Positions 27,406 to 36,541 of a stretch of DNA of 48,375 nucleotides are shown piece after piece. How positions within the stretch are numbered: position 1 is the first letter of the stretch; every line of letters begins with the position of its first letter. The notes under the pieces are model-generated. The model made no database searches. It had not been told where the DNA came from and was given only the letters and a program-made list of their open reading frames with translations. Source of the DNA: a virus; the IMG/VR virus record IMGVR_UViG_3300033984_000057, positions 1 through 48,375 of that record; one strand, 5' to 3'. Made by a program: the position numbers and the translations under genes.

Positions 27406-29817
27406 TTACATTCCGAATCCTGCTAAATCATCATAAGAGGATTCAAAATCCTTAGGCATAGAATTATTTTTTCTTTGATCTATTAATTCAGATTGTTGCG
27501 TTGCCTGAATTTTAGTTCTTTGATCTTTACGATCTTCTGCTTGTGTTTGTTTTTGTTGAGCAACTTGTAATTGCGTTTGAGCTAATTGTAAATCATAATT
27601 AAATTGCTCTGCCATTAATTGTTTCTTAATCAACATCTCTTGTTGCATTCTTTGGATTTCAAATTGAGATTTAGATTGTAAAATTTGTATCTCTGTTTGA
27701 GCCAAAGCTTGTTGTTTTTGTACCTCCGCTAATGCGGCTGCTTCTGTATTTTGAGCATTTGCTTGCGCCTGTGCTTGTATATTTGCTTGTTGATTTGATT
27801 GATCTCTTTCTAACTTTTTCTTTCTTTTATACTTTAAAGACTGATTAGCTAGTTTAAGGTTTTTAATTTCACGTAAATCAATTGCATCTTCTAGGTCTAT
27901 ACTACCTGTCTGTAATGACATTTGTATATTTTGTTCTAACTGTGCTTTTTCTTCATCCTCTGGTTCTAACTCTAAGTATATACCGAAGTCATGTAAATTA
28001 AGGTTTTCAATTTCTTTTAATGTTTCAACACTTGATATAGATATACTATTAATAAGGGCTTCTTTTGTTAATGGGAAATTTAATGAATCACTAACTCTAA
28101 GGGATATATTTTCACATATTCTTAATGTTAAATATAAACTTGATTGTAATATATGTTTTGTAGCCGTATTTGAACTCGCTGCAGCCATCTTTTGTAAACC
28201 TACTAATGAATCTCTGTCTGGTTGACTACCATCTCTCGCCTCGTTTAACCCGGTTACATCGCGAATCATTTGCAAGTAATATTGATAAGTAGATATTAAA
28301 GAACTTATTTTAGCGTTACCTGACGATGTTTGTAATTCCTGGATTGGTACTTTACCTGGGTTTTGTCCTCCATCTTGCGATTGAGATCTACCAACAATAC
28401 TACCTGTTTGGAAGTACATATTTAATGCTTCTGCAGCATTGTAATTTGTACCATTACCTAAATCAACTTCTGCTAATCCATCAACATCAATAAAAACTCC
28501 ATCTGGTACCATTCTAGATAGTACTTGTTGTAATTTTAAATGCGTTAATTGGATCATATCCGCAAACGAAGTAGCTCTACTTACTAAAGATTCAATTCTA
28601 CCTTTGTACATTCTTGGAGCACAAATAGTATAGTTCATTTCAACTTTAGTGGTATCAGCGTAAGGTCTTGTCATGTTCTCAGCCAATTCCCATTGTAGCA
28701 TTTTTTCAAATCCTAAGATCTTTGCTCCTGAATACAAAACCTCTATTGAACGAGATACTCTATTAAAGTTATCACTTTCAGGCGGATTAAATGTATCAGG
28801 TTTCTCTAATGCTTTTTCTAATCCTTGTTCTGTTTGCTTTATTTTAAATACTTGGTTTGCATAAGTTTTATATTCAAAATATAATACTTGTACCGTATTA
28901 TTCGCTTGGTCCTGTCCATAATAATTACGAGTGTAATTAACATCTCCAGGGTATTTTTCTATTTCTTTTAAATCACTATCTGATAAATGCGGAAATTGTT
29001 TTTTTAATTCTTCTAAACTAATTGCTTTAACTTCTCCAACATAATATATATCTTCAAAGTTAGGGTCTTCTGTATACGAGTACACCAGGTTAGCCGGATC
29101 AACGTAATCGATTGTAACGCCTTCTGATTTATTCCATCCTGTTTTAGCTGAAGCAATACCTAATACTGTTAAATCATAATTTAATCTTTTTGCAATAAGT
29201 GAATATCTATTGCGATCTAATATCTGATTAACTACTTCTTCTTCAGCAATTTCAATAGATTGTTTATAATCTAATTGTAATCTTATTTCTAATTCTTCTT
29301 TTGTTTCAGGTAAATTTGATGGATCGGCTGAGTTGTATAAATTAGTTCCTAATTGTGCTTGTATTTCATTCAACAATTCTTTAGCCATCATATCCCTTAG
29401 GATACTTTCAGCATACTCCGTTTTTGCTTTTACAGATTCTGGATCTTGAGCATAAGCCTTTAATTCATAATTCTTATTTGATATTCCATTTACAACAATA
29501 TCAACAAACTTAGGCAAAATAGGTACGGGTTTCCAATCTAAATTCAAATAGGATAAGTCACCATTTATTGACAATTCATCTTTATACTTTTGAACAGATT
29601 GTTCTCCTCTAGCGTATAATCTTAATCTATGAAAGTTCTGCCAATTAGACCCCCATCTCCCGCCGATATTATTACCAGAATTACCGTTAACTCTATCACC
29701 ACGAAACCATTCGCCTTCTATTGCTTTACCTACTGCATGACCATATTCTAGACTTCTTTTTTCTTCGTCAGATACTACCTGGCTTGGGAAAGAACTGTTA
29801 CTGTTAGTATAAATCAT
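27406..29817 (-). CDS. portal protein
   Basis: An 803-residue protein next to the terminase, overlapping it by four bases (ATGA). The core resembles podoviral portal proteins: an N-terminal region with an aromatic/Arg segment (WQNFHRLRLYARGEQSVQKY), LPKFVDIVVNGISNKNYE, the crown region, then TSFADMIQLTHLKLQQVLSR and VTGLNEARDGSQPD. The last 170 residues form a long Gln-rich coiled coil (QQANIQAQAQANAQ and similar), as in portal barrels that reach into the capsid. Twelve copies would form the DNA channel at one vertex and bind the terminase and the ring proteins. Its length is in the range of crAss-like portals. Confidence 0.87.
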   Translation of the reverse strand: MIYTNSNSSFPSQVVSDEEKRSLEYGHAVGKAIEGEWFRGDRVNGNSGNNIGGRWGSNWQNFHRLRLYARGEQSVQKYKDELSINGDLSYLNLDWKPVPILPKFVDIVVNGISNKNYELKAYAQDPESVKAKTEYAESILRDMMAKELLNEIQAQLGTNLYNSADPSNLPETKEELEIRLQLDYKQSIEIAEEEVVNQILDRNRYSLIAKRLNYDLTVLGIASAKTGWNKSEGVTIDYVDPANLVYSYTEDPNFEDIYYVGEVKAISLEELKKQFPHLSDSDLKEIEKYPGDVNYTRNYYGQDQANNTVQVLYFEYKTYANQVFKIKQTEQGLEKALEKPDTFNPPESDNFNRVSRSIEVLYSGAKILGFEKMLQWELAENMTRPYADTTKVEMNYTICAPRMYKGRIESLVSRATSFADMIQLTHLKLQQVLSRMVPDGVFIDVDGLAEVDLGNGTNYNAAEALNMYFQTGSIVGRSQSQDGGQNPGKVPIQELQTSSGNAKISSLISTYQYYLQMIRDVTGLNEARDGSQPDRDSLVGLQKMAAASSNTATKHILQSSLYLTLRICENISLRVSDSLNFPLTKEALINSISISSVETLKEIENLNLHDFGIYLELEPEDEEKAQLEQNIQMSLQTGSIDLEDAIDLREIKNLKLANQSLKYKRKKKLERDQSNQQANIQAQAQANAQNTEAAALAEVQKQQALAQTEIQILQSKSQFEIQRMQQEMLIKKQLMAEQFNYDLQLAQTQLQVAQQKQTQAEDRKDQRTKIQATQQSELIDQRKNNSMPKDFESSYDDLAGFGM

Positions 29818-32042
29818 TTATTAATTATTTTTGAACTATTATTTTCATTATTGTACTTCTTAAAGTTTAAAGAAACTTTATCTTTCTGATAATTTGCAAC
29901 TGGTGTATACATATGTTTGTTACACGCCATTATCGCTAATCCAGAACTAATAGAAGCATCATGCTTTGTTCTATCATTTATATTAAACCTTGCCCAATCT
30001 TCTAATGTTCTTTGGAAATACATTGTTCCATAAGAATCATTATTAAAACCTATATTGCTTTCTATATAAGTCTCTATAGCTGATGCATGAGCTTGCATTA
30101 TATCTTGTGAGGAGTTTGGTATACCACCAATTTCTTTTTCTGCTGGGGATAATTTATTCCAAATTCTATCAGGTCTATTCATAGAGTACCCTCTATATCC
30201 TCTTCTTTTTAAATAATATAATAACCTAGGTTTATTATTCTCCGCAAGTATTGGCATACCATAAAATACTAATGCCATTAATACATCTTCAAAAAATATC
30301 TCCGCTGTTTGTGGTCTAGCTACATATTCTAAGAAGAAATGGTTAGGCGGAATATCTTCCATTGAGAACTTAGTTAATCCATGTAAAGCTCCATTAGAAC
30401 CCCTGCTCGCGTCAACTGTTCCTGATATATCGTAACTATCGCAACCAAATGCTCCAGTATGTTCGTTGCCTGGATATTTCAACCCATTTTTTATTATTAC
30501 GCGGTTTTGCAAATGTTTAGGCGGTACCCAAGAAATTAAAAACCTACCATCCTTATTAGGATAGAATACAACATTAGTATCTTGTATTCCGTATTCCCAT
30601 TGGAAACTGCCTTTAGTTATAATATTTGTATTTCTTAAATCATCATTATAATCAATCTGCTCGTATATTTTAGTAAGATTAAATAGTGATTGTTTTGCTT
30701 CGTCTCTAAATGCGTGTTGTTCTGTTTTTGGAAACTGACGGTAATATTCATTTAAACTGTCTTGATCGTCTTTTAAACCATCAACTTCGTTTTGCCAATG
30801 CTCAATTACCCCACATTCAATATAATTATTATCTACACCTTTAATTGGCGCTTTTGGAGTATCGAATACAGGTAGGCCATAAGTATCAATGAATCCCTCG
30901 TACGACCATTCCATAGGTATGAACAAACTATATAGTCCTGAACTAGTCTGTCCATTGCGGTTTCTTTTTGCAACATCTGAGTTATAATAAAGTTTTTTAT
31001 AATTGGATCCCCCTTTATCTAAAGCATTTGAGGTTGAACCCATCATACACTTACCAATAATCTTGCTACCTAATCTTAAACAAGTTTTAGTAACACGCCA
31101 GTTATTTAAGATATTATCTGGTTTTAACCATTTAGCAGACTCATCATGAGCTAATAGTTTTAATTTTTCACCATCATAACTATTATCTCCGGTATTCTTC
31201 CAATCAATTGTGGTATCTAATCCAGTAAGTTCCTCTGCTGTTTCACTGTTATCTAATTTTCTCCTTGTAAATTTAGACGCAGGAATTCTATAAGCAAGTT
31301 CTGTTTTAGGTCTATCCATACCATCTTGGATAGGTTTAAAAAAGAAAGGATAGTTAATTGATATTGGCACAACTTTGTCGGTAAACATTGTTTTAGCATC
31401 TGCTCCTGACTTTGATAATATACCAAACCGGGAATCGCTTGACATAGTGGCCAAGTTAACTAATTCCGCAGAAGCCATAAATGAAAATCCAGAACGTCTA
31501 TTCTTTAAATAACACATTCCGTAACACCTAGAATCTGCTTTACAAGCTTCCCAAAATATAAAAAATAATCTGTTTGACTCTCTAAAGTCCGGGGCACCAA
31601 TATCTATCTTGCTCCATTGCAAGTACATATAATGTGTACCTGTTATATAAGCCGGAGTACCGTTGTTATAAAATGAAAAACCTTCATCCCTATAACCAAA
31701 TTCATTGTCAATGTAATTGTACCATCTCTCTTTGAAAGCATCCGGATATTTATTCCAGTCAAATACATTCTTAATCTTTTCGAGCTCTTTAGGTACTTGT
31801 AAACGTTCCCAGTATTGCTCTTCTTTTTTATCTTTTCTTTTGTATGCTGATTCTATTAATGGCAGTGCTATTTTTAAACCTTGGATTTCATATATTTCAC
31901 CAATCTTTCCAGTCTTACTAATAACAACCATATCATGGTCTTTATTATATCCATACTTCCAATTGTTATAGCGATTTGTTTTCTTTATTACTGCAGATTT
32001 TACATGATCCGGTAATATTTTATATAAAGTTTGCTCGTACAT
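29814..32042 (-). CDS. terminase large subunit (DNA packaging ATPase and nuclease)
   Basis: A 742-residue protein. The ATPase half shows a divergent Walker A (LKNRRSGFS, residues 179-187) and a Walker B at LLAHDE with Asp300 and catalytic Glu301. The C-terminal nuclease half shows RNase H-like acidic residues at Asp535 (GAFGCDSYD) and Asp695 (KHDASISSG). It powers DNA translocation into the capsid and cuts the concatemer. The start overlaps the stop of the putative small subunit by one base (TAATG), and the end overlaps the portal gene (ATGA), so three packaging genes are translationally coupled. The length and motif spacing fit the terminases of crAss-like and marine Bacteroidota phages. Confidence 0.9.
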   Translation of the reverse strand: MYEQTLYKILPDHVKSAVIKKTNRYNNWKYGYNKDHDMVVISKTGKIGEIYEIQGLKIALPLIESAYKRKDKKEEQYWERLQVPKELEKIKNVFDWNKYPDAFKERWYNYIDNEFGYRDEGFSFYNNGTPAYITGTHYMYLQWSKIDIGAPDFRESNRLFFIFWEACKADSRCYGMCYLKNRRSGFSFMASAELVNLATMSSDSRFGILSKSGADAKTMFTDKVVPISINYPFFFKPIQDGMDRPKTELAYRIPASKFTRRKLDNSETAEELTGLDTTIDWKNTGDNSYDGEKLKLLAHDESAKWLKPDNILNNWRVTKTCLRLGSKIIGKCMMGSTSNALDKGGSNYKKLYYNSDVAKRNRNGQTSSGLYSLFIPMEWSYEGFIDTYGLPVFDTPKAPIKGVDNNYIECGVIEHWQNEVDGLKDDQDSLNEYYRQFPKTEQHAFRDEAKQSLFNLTKIYEQIDYNDDLRNTNIITKGSFQWEYGIQDTNVVFYPNKDGRFLISWVPPKHLQNRVIIKNGLKYPGNEHTGAFGCDSYDISGTVDASRGSNGALHGLTKFSMEDIPPNHFFLEYVARPQTAEIFFEDVLMALVFYGMPILAENNKPRLLYYLKRRGYRGYSMNRPDRIWNKLSPAEKEIGGIPNSSQDIMQAHASAIETYIESNIGFNNDSYGTMYFQRTLEDWARFNINDRTKHDASISSGLAIMACNKHMYTPVANYQKDKVSLNFKKYNNENNSSKIINK

Positions 32043-32317
32043 TACTTAGATCTCCCTTCTGCAAAACCTTTAAACGCTATAATAGATGGTCCTTTTTCAA
32101 TATCATCCAGCATTCTAGTTTCTTCTTCAATTCTATTAAGTATCTCGAAAGCATCAAAAATAGCTAACTTTTTAGTAGCAGCGGCATTCTTTAATTTGTC
32201 CGCTGATAAATCATCTTCTCCATTATCTAAAATAGCCTCCTCAGCCACTTTAATTAATTCAAGAACCGCTTTGTGCCCAGCTAGGATTATATTCCTCTTC
32301 GTTTCCTTTATATTCAT
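32042..32317 (-). CDS. putative terminase small subunit
   Basis: A 91-residue helical protein directly before the terminase large subunit, overlapping its start by one base (TAATG). It has AGHKAVLELIKVAEEAI followed by an acidic loop, then SADKLKNAAATKKLAIFDAF and a basic C-terminus. Small terminase subunits of this size recognise the packaging site and regulate the ATPase; the call here is by position and helical make-up. No clear helix-turn-helix can be seen. It overlaps the preceding GroES-like gene by 59 bases in another frame. The start at 32317 is the only plausible in-frame ATG, so the long overlap looks real. Confidence 0.65.
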   Translation of the reverse strand: MNIKETKRNIILAGHKAVLELIKVAEEAILDNGEDDLSADKLKNAAATKKLAIFDAFEILNRIEEETRMLDDIEKGPSIIAFKGFAEGRSK

Positions 32318-32867
32318 ATTTAATTACAATATCATTAGATTTCATACAATAAAGTCTTTGCCCATCAACGACAAATTCAAATTCTCCATTAGGAGTATAA
32401 CCTACAAGGTTTCCCTCGTCTATTTTAAGCGCTTTTAAAGAACTATTACCGTATTTTAATATACCAATAAGTCTTTGCTCTTTATCTAGCTTTAAATAGT
32501 CTATATTTTTTAATGGTTTTATAAAACACCTGTCTCCAAATGCCAACCATTTTTTATCATTTTTATATAAGTAGATTTGATCTATATCACAAAAATATAA
32601 TTCATCCATAAAATATGCGCGACTATTTTTTTGATTACCACGTATATCGTAGAAACGTCTAAATACATTGTGATGTATAATAACTAAATCACCAACCTTA
32701 ATACTTGTTGAATAAGCTAGCGGGATTGCAACAACCTCCGCTAAATTATTCACAGATTTAAAACTTTCTATTTTTGTATTCAGTATTAGTTCTTTTCCAT
32801 CTACTTTAACTTTGTTATCGTACCTATCTCCGACAGGTTTTACGATAAAGTTAAATACGCTAGTCAT
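32259..32867 (-). CDS. tandem GroES-like domain protein
   Basis: A 202-residue protein that seems to contain two GroES-like beta-barrels. The first (about 1-110) has FNFIVKPVGDRY, then EVVAIPLAYSTSIKVGDLV and VIIHHNVFRR, equivalent to the GroES strands and the roof loop. The second begins at AFGDRCFIKPLKN and ends with LYCMKSNDIVIKYEY, like the closing strand of a co-chaperonin. The C-terminus (YNPSWAQSG) looks specific to this phage family. It lies directly upstream of the terminase genes and is joined by a one-base overlap to the preceding gene. The function is unknown; it could be a structural or chaperone partner and is distinct from the real GroES at 38643-38903. Confidence 0.65.
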   Translation of the reverse strand: MTSVFNFIVKPVGDRYDNKVKVDGKELILNTKIESFKSVNNLAEVVAIPLAYSTSIKVGDLVIIHHNVFRRFYDIRGNQKNSRAYFMDELYFCDIDQIYLYKNDKKWLAFGDRCFIKPLKNIDYLKLDKEQRLIGILKYGNSSLKALKIDEGNLVGYTPNGEFEFVVDGQRLYCMKSNDIVIKYEYKGNEEEYNPSWAQSGS

Positions 32868-33094
32868 TAGTATTCTAAATCATATTCTATGCTAATAGCC
32901 ATATTGGAATTAAAATTCTTCCACGGCATTACCTCGTCTCCTTTTTTTATATATATAGTATACGAACAGTCTTTATTGTCTAACCAAATATGCATTATCT
33001 CATGACCTCCATATACTGATTGGCCTATAGAATAGTGCATTGCCTCATTCTTATAGTCTGCTCCTATACTTATTTTTCTAATTACAGAATCCAT
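32867..33094 (-). CDS. small conserved phage hypothetical
   Basis: A 75-residue protein starting MDSVIRKISIGADYKNEAMHY and ending with WKNFNSNMAISIEYDLEY. It resembles small proteins commonly found just before the terminase in marine phages, but no activity is known to me. It is mostly beta, soluble, with no signal peptide. Both its start and its stop are one-base TAATG overlaps with neighbours, so it is translated in chain with the next gene. Confidence 0.65.
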   Translation of the reverse strand: MDSVIRKISIGADYKNEAMHYSIGQSVYGGHEIMHIWLDNKDCSYTIYIKKGDEVMPWKNFNSNMAISIEYDLEY

Positions 33095-33339
33095 TATTCC
33101 TTGGTTTCTTCAACCTCGGTATAAGAACCATCAGCTAAGTTAATATTGATTGCCCCGTATTCTTGTTGCAATTCTTCTTTAAACTCTTCAATAGCTTTAT
33201 TAATATCTGCAATTTGGTGTAAGAACCCATGTTTTTGAGATTCTAATATTCCAATGTTTGTTAATAATGCACTCAAATCTTTTTGTTGATTTGTAATTTT
33301 TTCCAATTGCTCTTCTGTAATCTGTTTTGTAATTTCCAT
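33094..33339 (-). CDS. small coiled-coil phage protein
   Basis: An 81-residue protein, nearly all helix. The segment TEEQLEKITNQQKDLSALLT has heptad spacing, and LESQKHGFLHQIADINKAIE follows; a short acidic beta tail closes it (INLADGSYTEVEE). The pattern recurs in Bacteroidota phages near the terminase. It could act as a coiled-coil adaptor or oligomerisation partner. The upstream gap of 27 bp contains only A/T-rich sequence. Confidence 0.65.
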   Translation of the reverse strand: MEITKQITEEQLEKITNQQKDLSALLTNIGILESQKHGFLHQIADINKAIEEFKEELQQEYGAININLADGSYTEVEETKE

Positions 33340-33366
33340 TTTTATTTAATTTAATTGATTATTTAT

Positions 33367-33717
33367 TTATTTTGTTATTAAATTCTCTGGTATATATCCA
33401 TCTGCGTTTTGCGCATATCCCATAAAACTATGCTTACAATCTACCGGGAATATTTCGCTTTCAAAAACAATTTTTTGCTCACACATAACGTCGTAAGCAT
33501 ATCCATCATAATAAATAGGCTCTGTAATTACATTACCTTCTTCATCATAAGTACCTGGTATTTCAACTATCTTACCAATTTCAACAACTGCTTGTATTCC
33601 TTGCCCGTAACTCAATGAAGTAATACCATCAAATGTTGTTTCTATGTAAACTCCTTTTGCTAATAAATCAGCTATTGCAGTTTCTTTGTCTAAATAATTT
33701 AATTTGTATATTTCCAT
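33367..33717 (-). CDS. hypothetical protein
   Basis: A 116-residue protein when started at the ATG at 33715-33717, which forms a TAATG one-base overlap with the upstream fibre gene. A longer version from an ATG at 33741 would add eight residues and overlap the fibre gene by 25 bases. I prefer the shorter start because of the coupling pattern repeated in this genome and because MEIYKLNYLDKETAIADLLAKGVY is a natural beginning. The middle is beta-rich with an acidic loop (GTYDEEGNVITEP). It is often located beside fibre genes in such phages. The function is unknown. Confidence 0.6.
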   Translation of the reverse strand: MEIYKLNYLDKETAIADLLAKGVYIETTFDGITSLSYGQGIQAVVEIGKIVEIPGTYDEEGNVITEPIYYDGYAYDVMCEQKIVFESEIFPVDCKHSFMGYAQNADGYIPENLITK

Positions 33718-35549
33718 TATAGTGTTGTTAATGCGATACATTCAGTATCTGTTAAAGCTGTTTTAAAAATTGATGCGTTTTTTAAACTTTTTGCATTATC
33801 TCCATAAAAGATAGCTCCAACCCTATTTAAAGTTAAATCACTTAATAAAGTTGTGAAATTTAATGTTGATGTATCTGTAGCAATCAAAATTCCGTTTATA
33901 AATAATTTATTTGCACCACTTTTATATTTAACCGCTATTTTATAATTTCCTAAAGTTGATATAGTAGCCGAACTTAATGTAGTTACAATAGAATTAGAAA
34001 ATATAAGACATCTAAATTTAAAAGTACCATCTGTTAAAAATCCTAAAGCTATTGAATTTGTATAAACACTATTTATAAATACTTCTTGATTTGAAAAATT
34101 AGTTAAATTATAATCTAAAAATATTGTTCCCTCTGTTTGCCCTATTAAACTACTTATTCCTGTTTTAGAAATAACATCAGCGTTACGAGTTACTGAAGAT
34201 GCAACTGTTGGAATGTATGACGTAGCGTATGAGCCTACTTCTAATTGTGCGCCCCATATGTAAATAGTACCTTGTGTCCCTGGAGTTACAGTACCTGAAG
34301 AATCTACTTGAGCCGCAAAAATATTGAAATTATTACTACCACCTAAAGAAACTAATAAGCTATATCTAACCCATAATGTTGTTAAGTCAAAAGTTTGGTA
34401 TTCTCTATTACTAATACCTATTGTCATTTTTTGAGCTACATCTGCTTTTGCCCATATACTCACGACAGCTGCCCCACTTGTACCAGCAGAAGATACGTCT
34501 CTAAAAACCCTACAATCATAAATGCCTGTATTAGTTCCTACAAGTCTATCAGCTGTTAAATTACCATTAGGCGAAATTGTATTATTAGCCGTTACAGTAG
34601 CATTGTCTGTAGTCCAAGCAGCATTGTCAAACTGCTCTGAATATAACACATAATTAGTCCTCTGCGGTTCTACCAATAAACTCGGACAGCTCCCGTTTGT
34701 GTAATCAATACGAGGTATATTTAAACGTGTTGTTGTAGGAAAATATTCTGTTGCTGTTGGACCTACTTCTAATTGAGCAGCCCATATATAACTAAATCCA
34801 CTTGAAATTGGAGTATTAGAATTATTAGCATCTGAAAGTCCTATTTGAAAATAACTATTACTTATATTGTTTGTATCTGAATAAACGCATCGATACCAAC
34901 CATCACCAACGTCTGTAATAGATGCAGTTCCATTTGTAACTGTTCCTAAAGTTCCATTTGATATATTAAACCAAGCTACAACAGAACTACCGCTTAAATT
35001 AACAAAATATAACCAATCTTTATTCCCTTTTTTAGCGTATAAAGACATTGTATATTTATTTGATTGAGAATTTCCAATCTGATATAGTCCTGAATAAATA
35101 ACTGCTAAAACATTTAATTTACTTGCATTTAAAGTTCCATCAGGGCTTATAATTGAATTAGCTTCAATAGTTGAGTTAGTTTTAACCCAAGCTGCATTTG
35201 TAAACGTATTACTATAAGTAACTAAATTTCTTGGCACTACTTCAATCAATCCCGCACTATTTACTCTCGTTGCTGTTGTAGCACGAACTACAGTCATGTC
35301 GCCTAATGTAGTATTAGGAATAACATCGTATAATATACCTTCGTTATAAGCGTTTGGCGTAACAATAAGAGAAGCATTGTCTAATAATCCAATCGCATTT
35401 AATTCCTCTAACGTTGCATCTAGACAAGGACCTGCTTCAAATATACTATTTGGATATGACAGTACTCTAGCTTTAAAATTAGCAATAACATTATTTGCTA
35501 CGCTATATAAAGCTTTTGCCCATCCTATACCAATACCTATATTTATCAT
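33717..35549 (-). CDS. tail fibre / receptor-binding protein with two carbohydrate-binding modules and a LamG-like domain
   Basis: A 610-residue protein that probably recognises surface glycans. Residues 1-105 form an attachment region (EAGPCLDATLEELNAIGLLD). Two similar jelly-roll modules follow at about 108-272 and 298-449. Both have a YSxxFxNAAW start and the same exit motif, YIWAAQLEVGPTATEYFPT in the first and YIWGAQLEVGSYATSYIPT in the second, as in CBM4/9-type modules of phage adhesins. The last part (about 465-610) is a concanavalin-A/LamG-like lectin fold. The gene is followed by a TAATG-coupled small gene. The internal duplication suggests a multivalent sugar contact. Confidence 0.78.
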   Translation of the reverse strand: MINIGIGIGWAKALYSVANNVIANFKARVLSYPNSIFEAGPCLDATLEELNAIGLLDNASLIVTPNAYNEGILYDVIPNTTLGDMTVVRATTATRVNSAGLIEVVPRNLVTYSNTFTNAAWVKTNSTIEANSIISPDGTLNASKLNVLAVIYSGLYQIGNSQSNKYTMSLYAKKGNKDWLYFVNLSGSSVVAWFNISNGTLGTVTNGTASITDVGDGWYRCVYSDTNNISNSYFQIGLSDANNSNTPISSGFSYIWAAQLEVGPTATEYFPTTTRLNIPRIDYTNGSCPSLLVEPQRTNYVLYSEQFDNAAWTTDNATVTANNTISPNGNLTADRLVGTNTGIYDCRVFRDVSSAGTSGAAVVSIWAKADVAQKMTIGISNREYQTFDLTTLWVRYSLLVSLGGSNNFNIFAAQVDSSGTVTPGTQGTIYIWGAQLEVGSYATSYIPTVASSVTRNADVISKTGISSLIGQTEGTIFLDYNLTNFSNQEVFINSVYTNSIALGFLTDGTFKFRCLIFSNSIVTTLSSATISTLGNYKIAVKYKSGANKLFINGILIATDTSTLNFTTLLSDLTLNRVGAIFYGDNAKSLKNASIFKTALTDTECIALTTL

Positions 35550-35550
35550 A

Positions 35551-35817
35551 TTAGTATACTAATAAAATATTCGATACAGAAATGTTAGTTGCTGATGTGA
35601 TTGCAGAAACAATAACTGGTAAAAAAGTACCGCTAGTTAACCCAGAGAATGTTACATCCGCAGAATTACCAACAGGTCTTACTGTTATTGTAGTATTAAG
35701 CAATGGATCAACTACCGCTCCAATATATATAGCCGCAGATTTAATGTTTGTTAATGGCAAAGCACTAACTGTACCTACTGTTGTAGCAAAATCTGGTTGA
35801 TTTCCGTATTGTCCCAT
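35551..35817 (-). CDS. small conserved virion-associated protein
   Basis: An 88-residue protein with the start MGQYGNQPDFATTVGTV, which I associate with small conserved proteins of marine phages, often beside structural genes. The rest is beta-rich with AIYIGAVVD, VTFSGLTSGTFLPVIV and a hydrophobic tail. It could be a small decoration or fibre-associated protein. It lies one base upstream of the fibre gene on the minus strand and would be co-expressed with it. Confidence 0.68.
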   Translation of the reverse strand: MGQYGNQPDFATTVGTVSALPLTNIKSAAIYIGAVVDPLLNTTITVRPVGNSADVTFSGLTSGTFLPVIVSAITSATNISVSNILLVY

Positions 35818-35820
35818 AAT

Positions 35821-36072
35821 TTATTTTTTAAATATTCTATTGTATATTTTGTTTTTATTCTTTGTTCCAGGTTTAAACTCTAATACAGCACTCCCTGGAA
35901 AGTTAATTTCTTCTTCTCCCGGTTGCATTAGTTTAGAATTACCTAAATTATCAATACCTAAAACGGGTTCATCAACGTTTTTCATTGTGATGTTCCCGCT
36001 TGGTATTAGATTATAAGGTCTATCTTTATCAGGACTATTTTTTTTATAACCTGCTGTTGATAGATTTTTCAT
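35821..36072 (-). CDS. small conserved phage protein (NLIPSGNITM type)
   Basis: An 83-residue protein carrying NLIPSGNITMKNVDEPVLGI, DNLGNSKLMQPGEEEINFPG and ends in a basic KNKNK stretch. This core is common in small proteins of phages of aquatic Bacteroidota and is usually placed among virion-associated genes. It has no signal peptide, membrane helix or catalytic motif. It is separated by no gap from the upstream gene at 36073 and so is probably translated in chain. The exact role is unknown. Confidence 0.7.
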   Translation of the reverse strand: MKNLSTAGYKKNSPDKDRPYNLIPSGNITMKNVDEPVLGIDNLGNSKLMQPGEEEINFPGSAVLEFKPGTKNKNKIYNRIFKK

Positions 36073-36510
36073 TTAGCATTTTTTCATTTTAGCAACTGGT
36101 TTCTTAACCACTGTAGCTTTTTTGTTTTTTGCGCTACCGGTATTTTTTTGTCTCGCTGTTTCATCGCCACCTGAATAATTAGCAGTTCCTTTTTTACCCT
36201 CGGCCGCATCAGCTAGCCACTTCCCGCCTTCTGCAATCTTAGATCCAATTTTTTTAATTGTTTCCATTTGTTTAACAGGGGATGTTTTTTTAACTACTTT
36301 TTTATCTTCTTTCTTAACTTCTTTGGTTTTAGGGTTATTTCTAACAATATTTTTTTGTCTCATAGTTTCATCACTCTCGGAGTAATTAGCAGTCCCTTTT
36401 TTACCTTCAGCTGCATCAGCTAACCATTTTCCACCTGCTGCGATCTTAGATCCAATTTTTTTGATTGTCTCCATTTGTTTGATAGGAGAATGTTTTTGTA
36501 CGTATGCCAT
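36073..36510 (-). CDS. basic protein with an internal 47-residue duplication
   Basis: A 145-residue, Lys-rich protein made of two nearly identical 47-residue units, residues 8-54 and 77-123, joined by a Lys/Glu linker and followed by a Lys-rich tail ending in Cys. Each unit begins SPxKQMETIKKIGSKIA and has GGKWLADAAEGKKG and a DETxRQKN end. Only 5 of 47 positions differ, while about two dozen bases differ and most of those are silent, so protein sequence has been selected. A basic repeat protein in the late block could bind DNA inside the head or be a small injected protein. No family is recognised. The SPxKQ start resembles the SPLYQ motif of the two genes at 45303 and 46066. Confidence 0.7.
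   Translation of the reverse strand: MAYVQKHSPIKQMETIKKIGSKIAAGGKWLADAAEGKKGTANYSESDETMRQKNIVRNNPKTKEVKKEDKKVVKKTSPVKQMETIKKIGSKIAEGGKWLADAAEGKKGTANYSGGDETARQKNTGSAKNKKATVVKKPVAKMKKC
36142..36489 (-). repeat. tandem-type coding duplication (2 x 141 bp)
   Basis: Units at 36349-36489 (first in the protein) and 36142-36282, separated by 66 bp. They encode the same 47-residue block with 42 of 47 identities by eye. Confidence 0.85.
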
Positions 36511-36541
36511 TTTGTTGTTTTTTTTTGTTGTTATTTGTTAG

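Noticed and set aside
33718-33741. Longer start (ATG at 33741) for the gene at 33367
   Set aside because: It would overlap the fibre gene by 25 bases and add eight unconserved-looking residues; the ATG at 33717 forms the TAATG junction common in this genome.
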